Assembly: GCF_018332655.1 (NCBI RefSeq)
Contig: NZ_BOQL01000047.1
Span: 1 to 63,165 of the forward strand
Direction of reading: 5' to 3'
Length of the DNA stretch: 63,165 nucleotides
Origin: Actinoplanes auranticolor
GTDB lineage: Bacteria; Actinomycetota; Actinomycetes; Mycobacteriales; Micromonosporaceae
In this document: positions 14,847 to 22,809 of the stretch, piece by piece
Position numbering within the stretch: position 1 is the first letter of the stretch
How the letters are laid out: every line of letters begins with the position of its first letter
Translations under genes and position numbers: made by a program
Notes under the pieces: model-generated
The model's input: the letters and a program-made list of their open reading frames with translations, nothing else
Database searches by the model: none
Told to the model about the DNA's origin: nothing

Positions 14847-15601
14847 CAGACCAGCAGGAGCAGATCCGCGTCGGCGTGCTCGGGGCCCGGGGCCGGATGG
14901 GCCTCGAGGTGTGCAAGGCAGTCGACGCGGCCGACGACCTCGAGCTGGTGGCCATGGTCGACCAGGGCGACTCGCTGGTCAACGCCGCGGACGCCGGCGC
15001 CCAGGTGCTCGTCGACTTCACCACCCCCGACGTGGTCATGGACAACCTGCACTGGGCCGTGGAGCAGGGCATCAACATGGTCGTCGGCACGACCGGCTTC
15101 ACCGAGCAGCGGCTGGAACGCGTACGCACCTGGCTCTCGCACAAGCCCGAGGTGGGCGTGTTGATAGCGCCGAACTTCGGCCTCGGCGCGGTGCTGATGA
15201 TGCAGTTCGCGGCCCGGGCCGCCCGCTACTTCGAGTCCGCCGAGATCATCGAGCAGCACCACCCGCGCAAGCTGGACGCCCCGAGCGGCACGGCCACCCA
15301 CACGGCCAAGCTGATCGCTGCGGCCCGCGCTGAGGCCGGCCTGGGCGCGATGCCGGACGCGACCAAGGAGGAGGTGTCCGGCGCCCGCGGCGCGGACATC
15401 GACGGCGTGCGGGTGCACGCGGTGCGGGCGGCGGGCCTGGTCGCCCACCAGGAGGTCCTCTTCGGTACGCACGGCGAGACGCTGACGATCAGGCACGACA
15501 GCCTGGACCGCACGTCCTTCATGCCGGGTGTGCTGCTGGGGATCCGCTCGATCGTGACCCGCCCGGGTCTGACGATCGGCCTCGACCCCCTCCTCGACTG
15601 A
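14843..15601 (+). CDS. dapB: 4-hydroxy-tetrahydrodipicolinate reductase DapB
   Basis: DapB makes tetrahydrodipicolinate with NAD(P)H in lysine and diaminopimelate synthesis, feeding peptidoglycan. The 252-residue product has the nucleotide-binding GARGRMG near the start, VGTTGFTEQ, and the catalytic segment IIEQHHPRKLDAPSGTA. The GTG start overlaps the preceding PAP2 gene. dapA lies 4.5 kb downstream in a separate unit. It is convergent with the glycosidase at 15605, only 3 bp away. Confidence 0.95.
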   Translation: MTDQQEQIRVGVLGARGRMGLEVCKAVDAADDLELVAMVDQGDSLVNAADAGAQVLVDFTTPDVVMDNLHWAVEQGINMVVGTTGFTEQRLERVRTWLSHKPEVGVLIAPNFGLGAVLMMQFAARAARYFESAEIIEQHHPRKLDAPSGTATHTAKLIAAARAEAGLGAMPDATKEEVSGARGADIDGVRVHAVRAAGLVAHQEVLFGTHGETLTIRHDSLDRTSFMPGVLLGIRSIVTRPGLTIGLDPLLD

Positions 15602-15604
15602 GGC

Positions 15605-17596
15605 TCAGCCCAGCCTCAGGCCGGCGGGCAGGCCACTGACGTTCGCGTCGCCGGTGGCGTCGACCTGCACGTCGACCGGCGCCCCGGCGATGCTCAACCC
15701 GCGCACCTCGACCGGGCCGAAGGGCGCGCCGGCGAGCGGCCGGAGGCGGACCCGGCCGCCGGGCACGTCCGGCTCCAGTCCGATCACGGCCTGGGTCATC
15801 AGCACCGCCGCGGCCGCCGACCAGGCTTGCGGGCGGCAGGCCGCCGGGTACGGCATCGGCCGGCTCAGCGCCGTGCGCGCGTCCCCGGCGTGCAGCTCGG
15901 GCAGCCGGTAGCCGAACGCCTCGGCCGCGGTCAGCAGCCCGTCGATCAGCACGGCCGCCTCGGTGCCGAAACCGGACCGGGCCAGCCCGGCCGCCACGAT
16001 CGCGGTGTCGTGCGTCCAGACCGAGCCGCAGTGGTACGACAGCGGCGAGTATCCGCGATCGAGCGTGGACATCGTGCGCAGCCCGTACGCGCCGGACATC
16101 GCCTCGCCGCTCAGCGCCGTCGCCACCGCCCGCTCCTCGGCCGCGTCGAGCAGGCCGGTGCCCAGCAGGTGGCCGATGTTGCTGGTCAGCGAGTCGACCG
16201 GGCGCCCGGCGCGGTCCAGGGCCAGCGCGGGGTAGCCGGCGTCCAGCCAGAACGCGGCCCGGAAGCGTTCGGCGAGCGTGGCCGCGTACTGCCGCCAGCG
16301 GTCACCGCCGGGCCGGCCGAACGCGTCCAGCAACGCCGCGGCGTCCAGCGCCGCCCGGTGGGCGTAGCCCTGCACCTCGACGAGCGCGATGGGTGGCTCG
16401 GCGGGCCGCCCGTCGTGGCAGCGCACCGCGTCCCCGGAGTCCTTCCAGCCCTGGTTGGCCAGGCCGTGCCCGGTGGGGTCCCGGTACGCCAGGAAGTCGT
16501 CGCCGTGCCCGGCCAGCCAGCTCAGCGCGGCTTCCAGGTGCGGCAGCAGCTCGCCGACCTGCGCCTCCGGCAGCCCCCAGCGCCAGGCGTCGTGCAGCAG
16601 GCTGATCCACAGCGGCGTGGCGTCGATGGTCCCGTAGTACGCGGCGGGCAGGCGCAGGCCGTCCCCCAGCACGAACTCGTGCCGGCGCAGCTCGTGCAGG
16701 ATCTTGCCGGGCGCCTCGGCCGCGGCCGGGTCGGTCCGGGTGCCCTGCCGGCGGGCCAGCACGCGCAGCGTCCCGGCGGCCGGGCCGGTGCCCAGCGGCA
16801 GCAGCATCCGGGCCGCCCAGATACTGTCCCGGCCGAACAGCGTCAGGAACCACGGCACTCCGGCGGCGAGGTAGACATCGTCGCCGTCGGCCAGCCGCAG
16901 GCCGTGCAGGTCGTCGAGCGAGCGGGCCACCAGCCGGCCCAGCCGCTGGTCGCCGGAGTGGACCCGGGCTGCGTTCCAGTCGCGGGGGCGGGTGGCGGCG
17001 TGCACCGTCGCGGACGGGTCGTCCACCCGTACGGTGAAGGTCAGGGTCGTGTCCGTGCCCGGCGCGAGCGTGACCGCCCAGCGCAGCCGCCCGCGGTCGT
17101 CGATGGCGGCCCGCTCGGCGGTGACCGTTACCGTGACGCCGTCCCGGGTCCAGGTCAGGCCGCCGTCCGCGGACCGGCCGGCGGTCACCGGGGTGGTCGC
17201 GCCGCCGGACCTGACGACCTCGATCGGCGCCAGGTCGACTGCCAGGTCGACGGTGACCACCGTGCTGACCGGCTCCGTCGCGGCCGAGCTCAGCCGGATC
17301 CGCTCGTCGAGACGGGCGGGAGTGACGGTGCGTGTCCGGTCGATGCGCACCCCGGGGTCGAGCCGGCGGGCCAGCGCGGCGAAGTGTGTCGTGCCGGCAC
17401 CCGCGTCGGCGTGGCCGATCGGCTCGGGCTCGTGCCCGTCGAGCAGCAGCACCGCCGCGGACAGCACGCGGACGTCCGCGTGGAACGCGCCCTGCACGCC
17501 GGCCGCGCGGAGCTGCCCGTCCGGGCCGGCCAGGGCCATGGTCGGTGCCGCCACGGTGGTGACGAGTTCGTGCAGCAGCGGCTGGAGACGGTGCAT
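15605..17596 (-). CDS. Glycogen debranching N-terminal domain protein / amylo-alpha-1,6-glucosidase-like
   Basis: The 663-residue protein has an N-terminal beta-rich domain typical of glycogen-debranching enzymes (residues about 10-220) and an (alpha/alpha)6 barrel with VPWFLTLFGRDSIWAARM, YYGTIDATPLWI and NQGWKDSGDAV. These acidic and aromatic motifs are shared by trehalase-like and GH63/GH133 families. No signal peptide is seen, so it is likely cytoplasmic and may act on glycogen or maltosyl-type glucans. It is 10 bp downstream of an acetyltransferase gene on the same strand and convergent with dapB. The exact linkage cleaved cannot be fixed. Confidence 0.85.
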   Translation of the reverse strand: MHRLQPLLHELVTTVAAPTMALAGPDGQLRAAGVQGAFHADVRVLSAAVLLLDGHEPEPIGHADAGAGTTHFAALARRLDPGVRIDRTRTVTPARLDERIRLSSAATEPVSTVVTVDLAVDLAPIEVVRSGGATTPVTAGRSADGGLTWTRDGVTVTVTAERAAIDDRGRLRWAVTLAPGTDTTLTFTVRVDDPSATVHAATRPRDWNAARVHSGDQRLGRLVARSLDDLHGLRLADGDDVYLAAGVPWFLTLFGRDSIWAARMLLPLGTGPAAGTLRVLARRQGTRTDPAAAEAPGKILHELRRHEFVLGDGLRLPAAYYGTIDATPLWISLLHDAWRWGLPEAQVGELLPHLEAALSWLAGHGDDFLAYRDPTGHGLANQGWKDSGDAVRCHDGRPAEPPIALVEVQGYAHRAALDAAALLDAFGRPGGDRWRQYAATLAERFRAAFWLDAGYPALALDRAGRPVDSLTSNIGHLLGTGLLDAAEERAVATALSGEAMSGAYGLRTMSTLDRGYSPLSYHCGSVWTHDTAIVAAGLARSGFGTEAAVLIDGLLTAAEAFGYRLPELHAGDARTALSRPMPYPAACRPQAWSAAAAVLMTQAVIGLEPDVPGGRVRLRPLAGAPFGPVEVRGLSIAGAPVDVQVDATGDANVSGLPAGLRLG

Positions 17597-17606
17597 GGCG
17601 GGCCGG

Positions 17607-18185
17607 TCAGGAAGCCTCGGGTGGCTGCGGGTCGACGGCCACGTGCAGCCGCAGCTGGGGGACCAGCATGTCGTCCACGTCCAGCGCGCGGCCGGCGCCG
17701 TCCGGCTCCCAGCCGGTGGAGACGAGGAACTTCTTCATCGCCTCGTCCGCGTCGTAGGCCCAGGCCACGGCCGCCTTGAACGCGTCCTCGCGCCACAGGT
17801 CGACGGTGGCCGCGAGCAGCCGGCTGCCGTGCCCGCGGCGGCCCCAGCGGGGCTCGACCAGCAGGTCGGTGATCGCCGCCACGTCGTCGGGCAGCGGTGG
17901 CTCCTCGGGCACGAGCGCCTGCTCGTCGGCCGGCCCGGAGGCCGCGAAGCCCACCACGTGCGACGCCGCCTCGGCCTGCTCGACCGCGATCAGCACGCGG
18001 TGCCGCGGTGAGGGCGGGGCTCCGATCGCCTCGGCCCAGCCCCGGGCCAGGTACGCCTCGTCCAGGTTGGCCAGCACGTGCGCCGGGAACATCCGCCGGT
18101 ACGCGGTCCGCCACGTCGTCAGCTGGATGCGGGCGATCTCGCCGGCGTCCTCGGGACGGGCGGGACGGACGAAACCGAGTGCCAT
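17607..18185 (-). CDS. GNAT family N-acetyltransferase
   Basis: The 192-residue protein opens with FVRPARPEDAGEIARIQ, a typical GNAT beta1-alpha1 segment, and contains the acetyl-CoA pyrophosphate-binding loop VEPRWGRRGHGSRLL (Q/RxxGxG/A type) near residues 113-127. The C-terminal half includes AYDADEAMKKFLVSTGWEPDG, matching the usual GNAT end. Its ATG at 18185 is preceded by TAGGCT 7 nt upstream, with no Shine-Dalgarno sequence. It is probably co-transcribed with the downstream glycosidase. Substrate unknown. Confidence 0.85.
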   Translation of the reverse strand: MALGFVRPARPEDAGEIARIQLTTWRTAYRRMFPAHVLANLDEAYLARGWAEAIGAPPSPRHRVLIAVEQAEAASHVVGFAASGPADEQALVPEEPPLPDDVAAITDLLVEPRWGRRGHGSRLLAATVDLWREDAFKAAVAWAYDADEAMKKFLVSTGWEPDGAGRALDVDDMLVPQLRLHVAVDPQPPEAS

Positions 18186-18192
18186 GCCCGGC

Positions 18193-18198
18193 AGCCTA
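18193..18198 (-). promoter_or_regulatory. -10 box TAGGCT for leaderless GNAT gene
   Basis: On the minus strand TAGGCT lies 7 nt before the ATG at 18185. This spacing would place the transcription start at or next to the start codon. No -35 is obvious. Confidence 0.45.
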
Positions 18199-18224
18199 CA
18201 GACGGCTTTGTCGTACCCCTCGGC

Positions 18225-18230
18225 TAGCGT
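18225..18230 (+). promoter_or_regulatory. -10-like TAGCGT for the YcaQ-type gene
   Basis: TAGCGT lies 8 nt before the GTG at 18239. The short divergent gap (53 bp) to the GNAT gene leaves little room for longer leaders. Confidence 0.35.
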
Positions 18231-18238
18231 CCTGGTCT

Positions 18239-19471
18239 GTGGCCGTACCCGAATCTCTCTCCGTCGCCCAGGCCCGGCGCATCACGCTGGCCGCGCAGGG
18301 TTTCACCGACCCGCGGCCGGGCGGCGCCACCGACATGCGGCACCTGCGCCGGGTGCTGCGCCGCCTGCACCTGATCCAGATGGACTCGGTCAACGTCCTG
18401 CAGCGGGCCCACTTCATGCCGCTCTACAGCCGCCTCGGGCCCTACCCGACGGCGCTGCTCGACCGGGCCGCCTACCGCAGTCCCCGGCTGCTGTTCGAGT
18501 TCTGGGGCCACGAGGCGTCGCTGATCGACGTCGAGCTGCAGCCGCTGTTCCGCTGGCGCATGGCCCGCGCCCACGACTACGCCTGGGGCGGCATGCGCCG
18601 CATCGTGGCCGAGCAGCCGGAGCTGGTCGCCTGGGTGCTCGACGAGGTCCGCGCCCGCGGCCCGCTGACCGCCGCCGAGATCGAGCACGACGCCCCGCGG
18701 ACGAAGGACCACTGGGGGTGGAACTGGTCGGTCGTCAAGCAGGCCCTCGAGTGGCTGTTCTACAGCGGCGAGGTCACCGCCGCCGAGCGCACGACCTCCT
18801 TCGCCCGGCGCTACGACCTGCCCGAGCGGGTCCTGCCCCGGCACGTGCTGGAGGCGCCGACCCCGTCGCCCGAGGATTCGTTCCGGGCCCTGGTCGAGCT
18901 GTCCGCCCGCACCCTGGGCGTGGCCGCCGAGCCGGAGCTGCGCGACTATTTCCGGCTGCCGGTGGCCGGGTTCAAGCAGGCCCTGGCCGAACTCATCGAC
19001 GACAGGGTGCTGCTCCCGGTGGGCGTGCACGGCTGGAAGGGCCCGGCCTACCTGCACCACGAGGCCCGGTTGCCGCGCCGGGTGCGGGCGGCCACGCTGG
19101 TCAGCCCGTTCGACCCGCTGATCTGGGAGCGCGGGCGCACCGAGCGGCTGTTCGACCTCAACTACCGCATCGAGATCTACGTGCCCGCCGCCCAGCGGCT
19201 CTACGGCTACTACGTGCTGCCGTTCCTGCTCGGTGACGAGTTCGCGGCCCGTCTCGATCTCAAGGCCGACCGCAAGAGCGGCGTGCTGCAGATCCCGGCC
19301 GCCTGGATCGAGCCCGCCGCCGACCCGGAGGAGACCGCCGCCGCGCTGGTGCCCGAGCTGCACCGGCTGGCCGGCTGGTTGGGCCTGCACACAGTCGCGG
19401 CACCGCAGCGCGGAGACCTGGCCGGCCCGCTCACGGCCGCGCTGAAGCTTGCCTCCGCGGGTGTACCGTGA
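18239..19471 (+). CDS. Winged-helix DNA-binding / YcaQ-type DNA glycosylase (HTH_42 family)
   Basis: Proteins of the AlkZ/YcaQ family unhook DNA interstrand crosslinks or excise bulky alkylated bases. The 410-residue product contains the signature HLIQMDSVNVLQRAHFMPLYSR, whose Q-x-D triad matches the YcaQ (AlkX) subgroup rather than the Q-x-Q of AlkZ. Tandem winged-helix segments follow, then SPFDPLIWERGRTERLFDLNYRIEIYVP split over a conserved C-terminal block. The GTG at 18239 is chosen because it directly precedes AVPESLSVAQARRI, the expected start of the first helix. It is divergent from the GNAT gene and overlaps the DUF2752 gene (GTGA). Confidence 0.88.
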   Translation: MAVPESLSVAQARRITLAAQGFTDPRPGGATDMRHLRRVLRRLHLIQMDSVNVLQRAHFMPLYSRLGPYPTALLDRAAYRSPRLLFEFWGHEASLIDVELQPLFRWRMARAHDYAWGGMRRIVAEQPELVAWVLDEVRARGPLTAAEIEHDAPRTKDHWGWNWSVVKQALEWLFYSGEVTAAERTTSFARRYDLPERVLPRHVLEAPTPSPEDSFRALVELSARTLGVAAEPELRDYFRLPVAGFKQALAELIDDRVLLPVGVHGWKGPAYLHHEARLPRRVRAATLVSPFDPLIWERGRTERLFDLNYRIEIYVPAAQRLYGYYVLPFLLGDEFAARLDLKADRKSGVLQIPAAWIEPAADPEETAAALVPELHRLAGWLGLHTVAAPQRGDLAGPLTAALKLASAGVP

Positions 19472-20016
19472 CGCCCATGAGCAGTGCGACCGATCCCGTC
19501 GCGGTCCACCCGCAGATCGACGGGCCGGTGCACGGCCCGTACCCGCCGCCGTACTTCGAGCCGGCCCAGCCCGACCGGGTCACGCGGTTCGTCCAGCGCA
19601 AGTGGCGCGAGTCGCCGATCTGGGTGGCCCCGGCCGCGATGCTGGTCTGCATGGCCGGCGCGGTGGGCTACACCCTGGCCACCCATCCCACCGAGGCGAA
19701 CGCCGGTGCGGCCCCGAGCTGCCTGCTGAAATACACCACCGGCTTCATCTGCCCGGGCTGCGGTGGCACCCGCGCGGCGTGGTATCTGCTGCACGGCGAC
19801 ATCCCGGCGGCGGCCCGGCACCACGCGCTGTTCGTCTTCGTCGTCCCCTTCCTGCTCTACATGTACGTCGCCTGGGCCGGGCGCCGGCTGTTCGGCTGGC
19901 GGCTCCCGCAGCTCAACCTCAGCCCGGCCGTGATCGGTGGCTTCATCGCCGTCTGGGGTGTCTGGAGCGTTCTGCGCAACCTGCCCTGGGCGCCGTTCGC
20001 CGCCTTCTACGTCTAG
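19468..20016 (+). CDS. DUF2752 domain membrane protein
   Basis: The 182-residue protein has a Pro-rich cytoplasmic N-terminus (about 1-50), then three or four membrane segments. It carries the DUF2752 hallmark FICPGCGGTRAAWYLLHGD, with a CPxCG pair that may bind metal or form a disulfide near the membrane. The GTG at 19468 overlaps the YcaQ-type stop; an ATG at 19477 is an equally possible start. Function of the family is unknown. Confidence 0.82.
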   Translation: MTPMSSATDPVAVHPQIDGPVHGPYPPPYFEPAQPDRVTRFVQRKWRESPIWVAPAAMLVCMAGAVGYTLATHPTEANAGAAPSCLLKYTTGFICPGCGGTRAAWYLLHGDIPAAARHHALFVFVVPFLLYMYVAWAGRRLFGWRLPQLNLSPAVIGGFIAVWGVWSVLRNLPWAPFAAFYV

Positions 20017-20076
20017 GACAGGCCGGGGCCGGGGCCCGGGCCCACCGGCGACGGGGTGAGCCCTCCGGCCGTCCGA

Positions 20077-20082
20077 TAAGTT
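20077..20082 (+). promoter_or_regulatory. -10 box TAAGTT for leaderless dapA
   Basis: TAAGTT lies 6 nt before the dapA ATG at 20089, with no Shine-Dalgarno sequence in between. The preceding 20 nt contain GC-rich self-complementary sequence that may end the DUF2752 transcript. Confidence 0.45.
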
Positions 20083-20088
20083 GTCGGT

Positions 20089-20994
20089 ATGACGCACGAC
20101 CACCCGCGGCCCTTCGGCCGGCTGCTCTCGGCCATGGTGACCCCGTTCACGGCGGACGGCTCGCTCGATGTCGACGGCGCGGCCAGGCTGGCCACGTGGC
20201 TGGTGGACTCCCAGGGCCACGACGCGCTGGTGATCAGCGGCACCGGCGGTGAGTCGCCGACGACCACCGACGCGGAGAAGGAGACCCTGCTGCGCGTCGT
20301 CGTCGAGGCGGTGGGGGACCGGGCCCGGATCGTGGCGGGCGTCGGCACGAACAACACGGCCCACACGGTCGAGCTGTCCCGCGCGGCGGAGAAGGCGGGC
20401 GCGCACGGCCTGCTGGTCGTGACGCCGTACTACAACAAGCCCCCGCAGGCCGGCCTGGTCCGGCACTTCACCACGGTCGCCGACGCCGTCGGCCTGCCGG
20501 TGATGCTCTACGACATCCCGCACCGCTCCGGTGTGCCGATCGCCACCGAGACGCTGGTCCGCCTGGCCGAGCACCCCAACATCGTGGCCGTCAAGGACGC
20601 CAAGGGCGACCTCGCTGGCAGCGCCGACGTGCTGCGCCGCACGGACCTGGCCTACTACTCCGGCGAGGACGCCGCCATCCTGCCGCTGCTGTCGATCGGC
20701 GCGGTCGGCGTGGTCGGCACCTCCACGCACTTCGTCGGCCCGCAGACCAAGGCCATGATCGAGGCGTACGAGCGCGGCGACACCGCCGGGGCGCTCACGC
20801 TGCACCGGCAGCTGCTCCCGCTGTTCACCGGCATCTTCCGGACCCAGGGCACCATCCTCGTGAAGGCCGGTCTGCGCGCCCTCGGGCTGCCCGCCGGACC
20901 CGTGCGCTCGCCGCTGGTCGACGCCACCGAGGCCGAAACGAACCAACTGCTCGAGGACGCCGCCGCGGCGGGACTGCACCTCGGCACCAATTAG
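20089..20994 (+). CDS. dapA: 4-hydroxy-tetrahydrodipicolinate synthase DapA
   Basis: DapA condenses pyruvate with aspartate semialdehyde at the first step of diaminopimelate/lysine synthesis. The 301-residue (beta/alpha)8 barrel has the Schiff-base Lys in NIVAVKDAKGD (residue 169, equivalent to K161 in E. coli), the Tyr in VTPYYNKPPQ and YDIPHRSG for substrate carboxylate. The usual GTTGES pyruvate-binding motif reads GTGGES here: the second Thr (E. coli T45 equivalent, residue 53) is Gly, encoded GGC. The rest of the enzyme looks intact, so it is probably functional with altered active-site contacts. The RNase J gene follows 13 nt later, a pairing seen widely in actinobacteria. Confidence 0.95.
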   Translation: MTHDHPRPFGRLLSAMVTPFTADGSLDVDGAARLATWLVDSQGHDALVISGTGGESPTTTDAEKETLLRVVVEAVGDRARIVAGVGTNNTAHTVELSRAAEKAGAHGLLVVTPYYNKPPQAGLVRHFTTVADAVGLPVMLYDIPHRSGVPIATETLVRLAEHPNIVAVKDAKGDLAGSADVLRRTDLAYYSGEDAAILPLLSIGAVGVVGTSTHFVGPQTKAMIEAYERGDTAGALTLHRQLLPLFTGIFRTQGTILVKAGLRALGLPAGPVRSPLVDATEAETNQLLEDAAAAGLHLGTN

Positions 20995-21007
20995 AGAGGC
21001 CTCGCAC

Positions 21008-22696
21008 TTGAGCCAGGCACACGTCGAACTGGAACCACCACCCCCGCTGCCGGAGGGCGCCCTGCGCGTCATCCCGCTCGGAGGTCTCGGGGCCATCGGC
21101 CGCAACATGACGATTTTCGAGTTCGACGGCAAGCTGCTGGTCGTCGACTGCGGAGTGCTCTTCCCGGACGTCGAGCAACCCGGCGTCGACCTGATCCTGC
21201 CCGACTTCGACCCGATCCGGGAACGACTGGAGGACGTCCAGGCGATCGTGCTGACCCACGGGCACGAGGACCACATCGGCGCGGTGCCGTACCTGCTCGC
21301 CCTCAAGCCGGACATCCCGCTGGTCGGCTCCGAGTTCACCCTGGCGCTGGTCGAGGCCAAGCTGGCCGAGCGGCGGCTGGACCCGTACACGCTGACCGTG
21401 CGCGAGGGGCAGACCGAGCGGCTGGGCCCGTTCGAGTGCGAGTTCTTCGCGGTCAACCACTCGATCCCGGACGCGCTGGCGGTCGCCGTCCGTACGCCGG
21501 CCGGCCTGGTCCTGCACACCGGCGACTTCAAGATGGATCAGGTCCCGCTGGACGGCCGGATCACCGACCTGGCCGGGTTCGCCCGGCTCGGGGCCGAGGG
21601 CGTCGACCTGTTGCTGTCGGACTCGACCAACGCCGAGATCCCCGGCTTCGTCACCCCGGAACGCGACATCGGCCCGGTGCTCGGCGCCATCTTCGCCAAG
21701 GCCCGCGGCCGGATCATCGTGGCGAGCTTCGCCTCCCACGTGCACCGCGTCCAGCAGGTGATGGACGCCGCCTACGAGTACGAGCGCAAGGTGGCCCTGA
21801 TCGGCCGCTCGATGGTCCGCAACATGGGCATCGCCCGGGACCTGGGCCTGCTGCGCATCCCGGACGGCCTGCTGGTCAGCCTGGACGAGGCGGCCCAGAT
21901 GCCGCACGACGAGATCGTGTTCATGTCCACCGGTTCGCAGGGCGAGCCGATGAGCGCGCTGGGCCGGATGTCCACCGGCGACCACCGGCACATCACCATC
22001 GAGTCCGGCGACACCGTCGTGCTGGCCAGCTCGCTGGTGCCGGGCAACGAGACCTCGGTCTACCGGGTGATCAACCAGCTGGCCCGGGCCGGTGCCACGG
22101 TCGTGCACAAGGACACCGCCAAGGTGCACGTCTCCGGGCACGCCCCGGCCGGCGAGCTGCTGTACCTGCTCAACGTCGTACGCCCGAGCAACCTGATGCC
22201 CGTGCACGGCGAGTGGCGGCACCTGCGCGCCCACGCCCAGCTCGGCATCGAGTCCGGGGTCGCGCCGGACCGGGTCGTGCTCTGCGAGGACGGCGACGTG
22301 GTCGACCTGGTCGAGGGGCACGCCCGGCACGTGGGCCGGGTCAAGAACCGCTACGTGTACGTGGACGGCCTGGCCGTGGGCGACGTCAGCGAATCGCTGC
22401 TGACCGAGCGGCGCATCCTCGGCGACGGCGGCTTCATCTCGGCCACCGTGGTGATCGACTCGGTGACCGGCAAGGTGGTCGGCGAGCCGAGCATCTCGGC
22501 CAAGGGCTTCTCCGAGGACCCGCAGGCCTTCAACCCGGTCATCCCGCTGCTGACCGCGGCCCTGCACCGCTCGGCCGAGGACGGCATCACCGACACCCAC
22601 CAGCTCCAGCAGGTGGTCCGGCGCACCGTCGGACGCTGGGTGAACGACGCCTACCGCCGCCGGCCGATGATCGTGCCGACCGTCGTGGAAGTGTGA
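21008..22696 (+). CDS. rnj: Ribonuclease J
   Basis: RNase J is a metallo-beta-lactamase/beta-CASP nuclease with endonuclease and 5'-to-3' exonuclease activity, used in mRNA decay and rRNA maturation. The 562-residue product shows LTHGHEDHIGA (zinc ligands near residue 84), FFAVNHSIPDA, LHTGDFKMDQ and the beta-CASP SGHAPAGEL motif. The start is TTG at 21008: AGAGAGG lies 7 nt upstream and the following SQAHVELEPPPPLPEGALRV matches RNase J N-termini of actinobacteria. It is co-transcribed with dapA. Confidence 0.95.
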   Translation: MSQAHVELEPPPPLPEGALRVIPLGGLGAIGRNMTIFEFDGKLLVVDCGVLFPDVEQPGVDLILPDFDPIRERLEDVQAIVLTHGHEDHIGAVPYLLALKPDIPLVGSEFTLALVEAKLAERRLDPYTLTVREGQTERLGPFECEFFAVNHSIPDALAVAVRTPAGLVLHTGDFKMDQVPLDGRITDLAGFARLGAEGVDLLLSDSTNAEIPGFVTPERDIGPVLGAIFAKARGRIIVASFASHVHRVQQVMDAAYEYERKVALIGRSMVRNMGIARDLGLLRIPDGLLVSLDEAAQMPHDEIVFMSTGSQGEPMSALGRMSTGDHRHITIESGDTVVLASSLVPGNETSVYRVINQLARAGATVVHKDTAKVHVSGHAPAGELLYLLNVVRPSNLMPVHGEWRHLRAHAQLGIESGVAPDRVVLCEDGDVVDLVEGHARHVGRVKNRYVYVDGLAVGDVSESLLTERRILGDGGFISATVVIDSVTGKVVGEPSISAKGFSEDPQAFNPVIPLLTAALHRSAEDGITDTHQLQQVVRRTVGRWVNDAYRRRPMIVPTVVEV

Positions 22697-22722
22697 TCGG
22701 CAGCCATAGTTTTCGGTGAATA

Positions 22723-22740
22723 CCGGATTCATTGATCCGG
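22723..22740 (+). terminator. Small hairpin after RNase J gene
   Basis: CCGGAT (22723-22728) pairs with ATCCGG (22735-22740) around TCATTG. The stem is weak and lacks a T-tract, but it is the only obvious structure between rnj and the protease gene. Confidence 0.3.
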
Positions 22741-22809
22741 CCGCGACCCCTTTGCGTATCTGAGGGCACGGTGCCGCCCCCACGGCACTCGATGCGAGGG
22801 GAGTTACGG

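Noticed and set aside
15827..17779. 650-codon plus-strand open frame
   Set aside because: Antisense to the debranching-type glycosidase; shadow composition.
18239..19471. AlkZ crosslink glycosylase
   Set aside because: The active-site triad is Q-M-D, the YcaQ type, rather than Q-x-Q.
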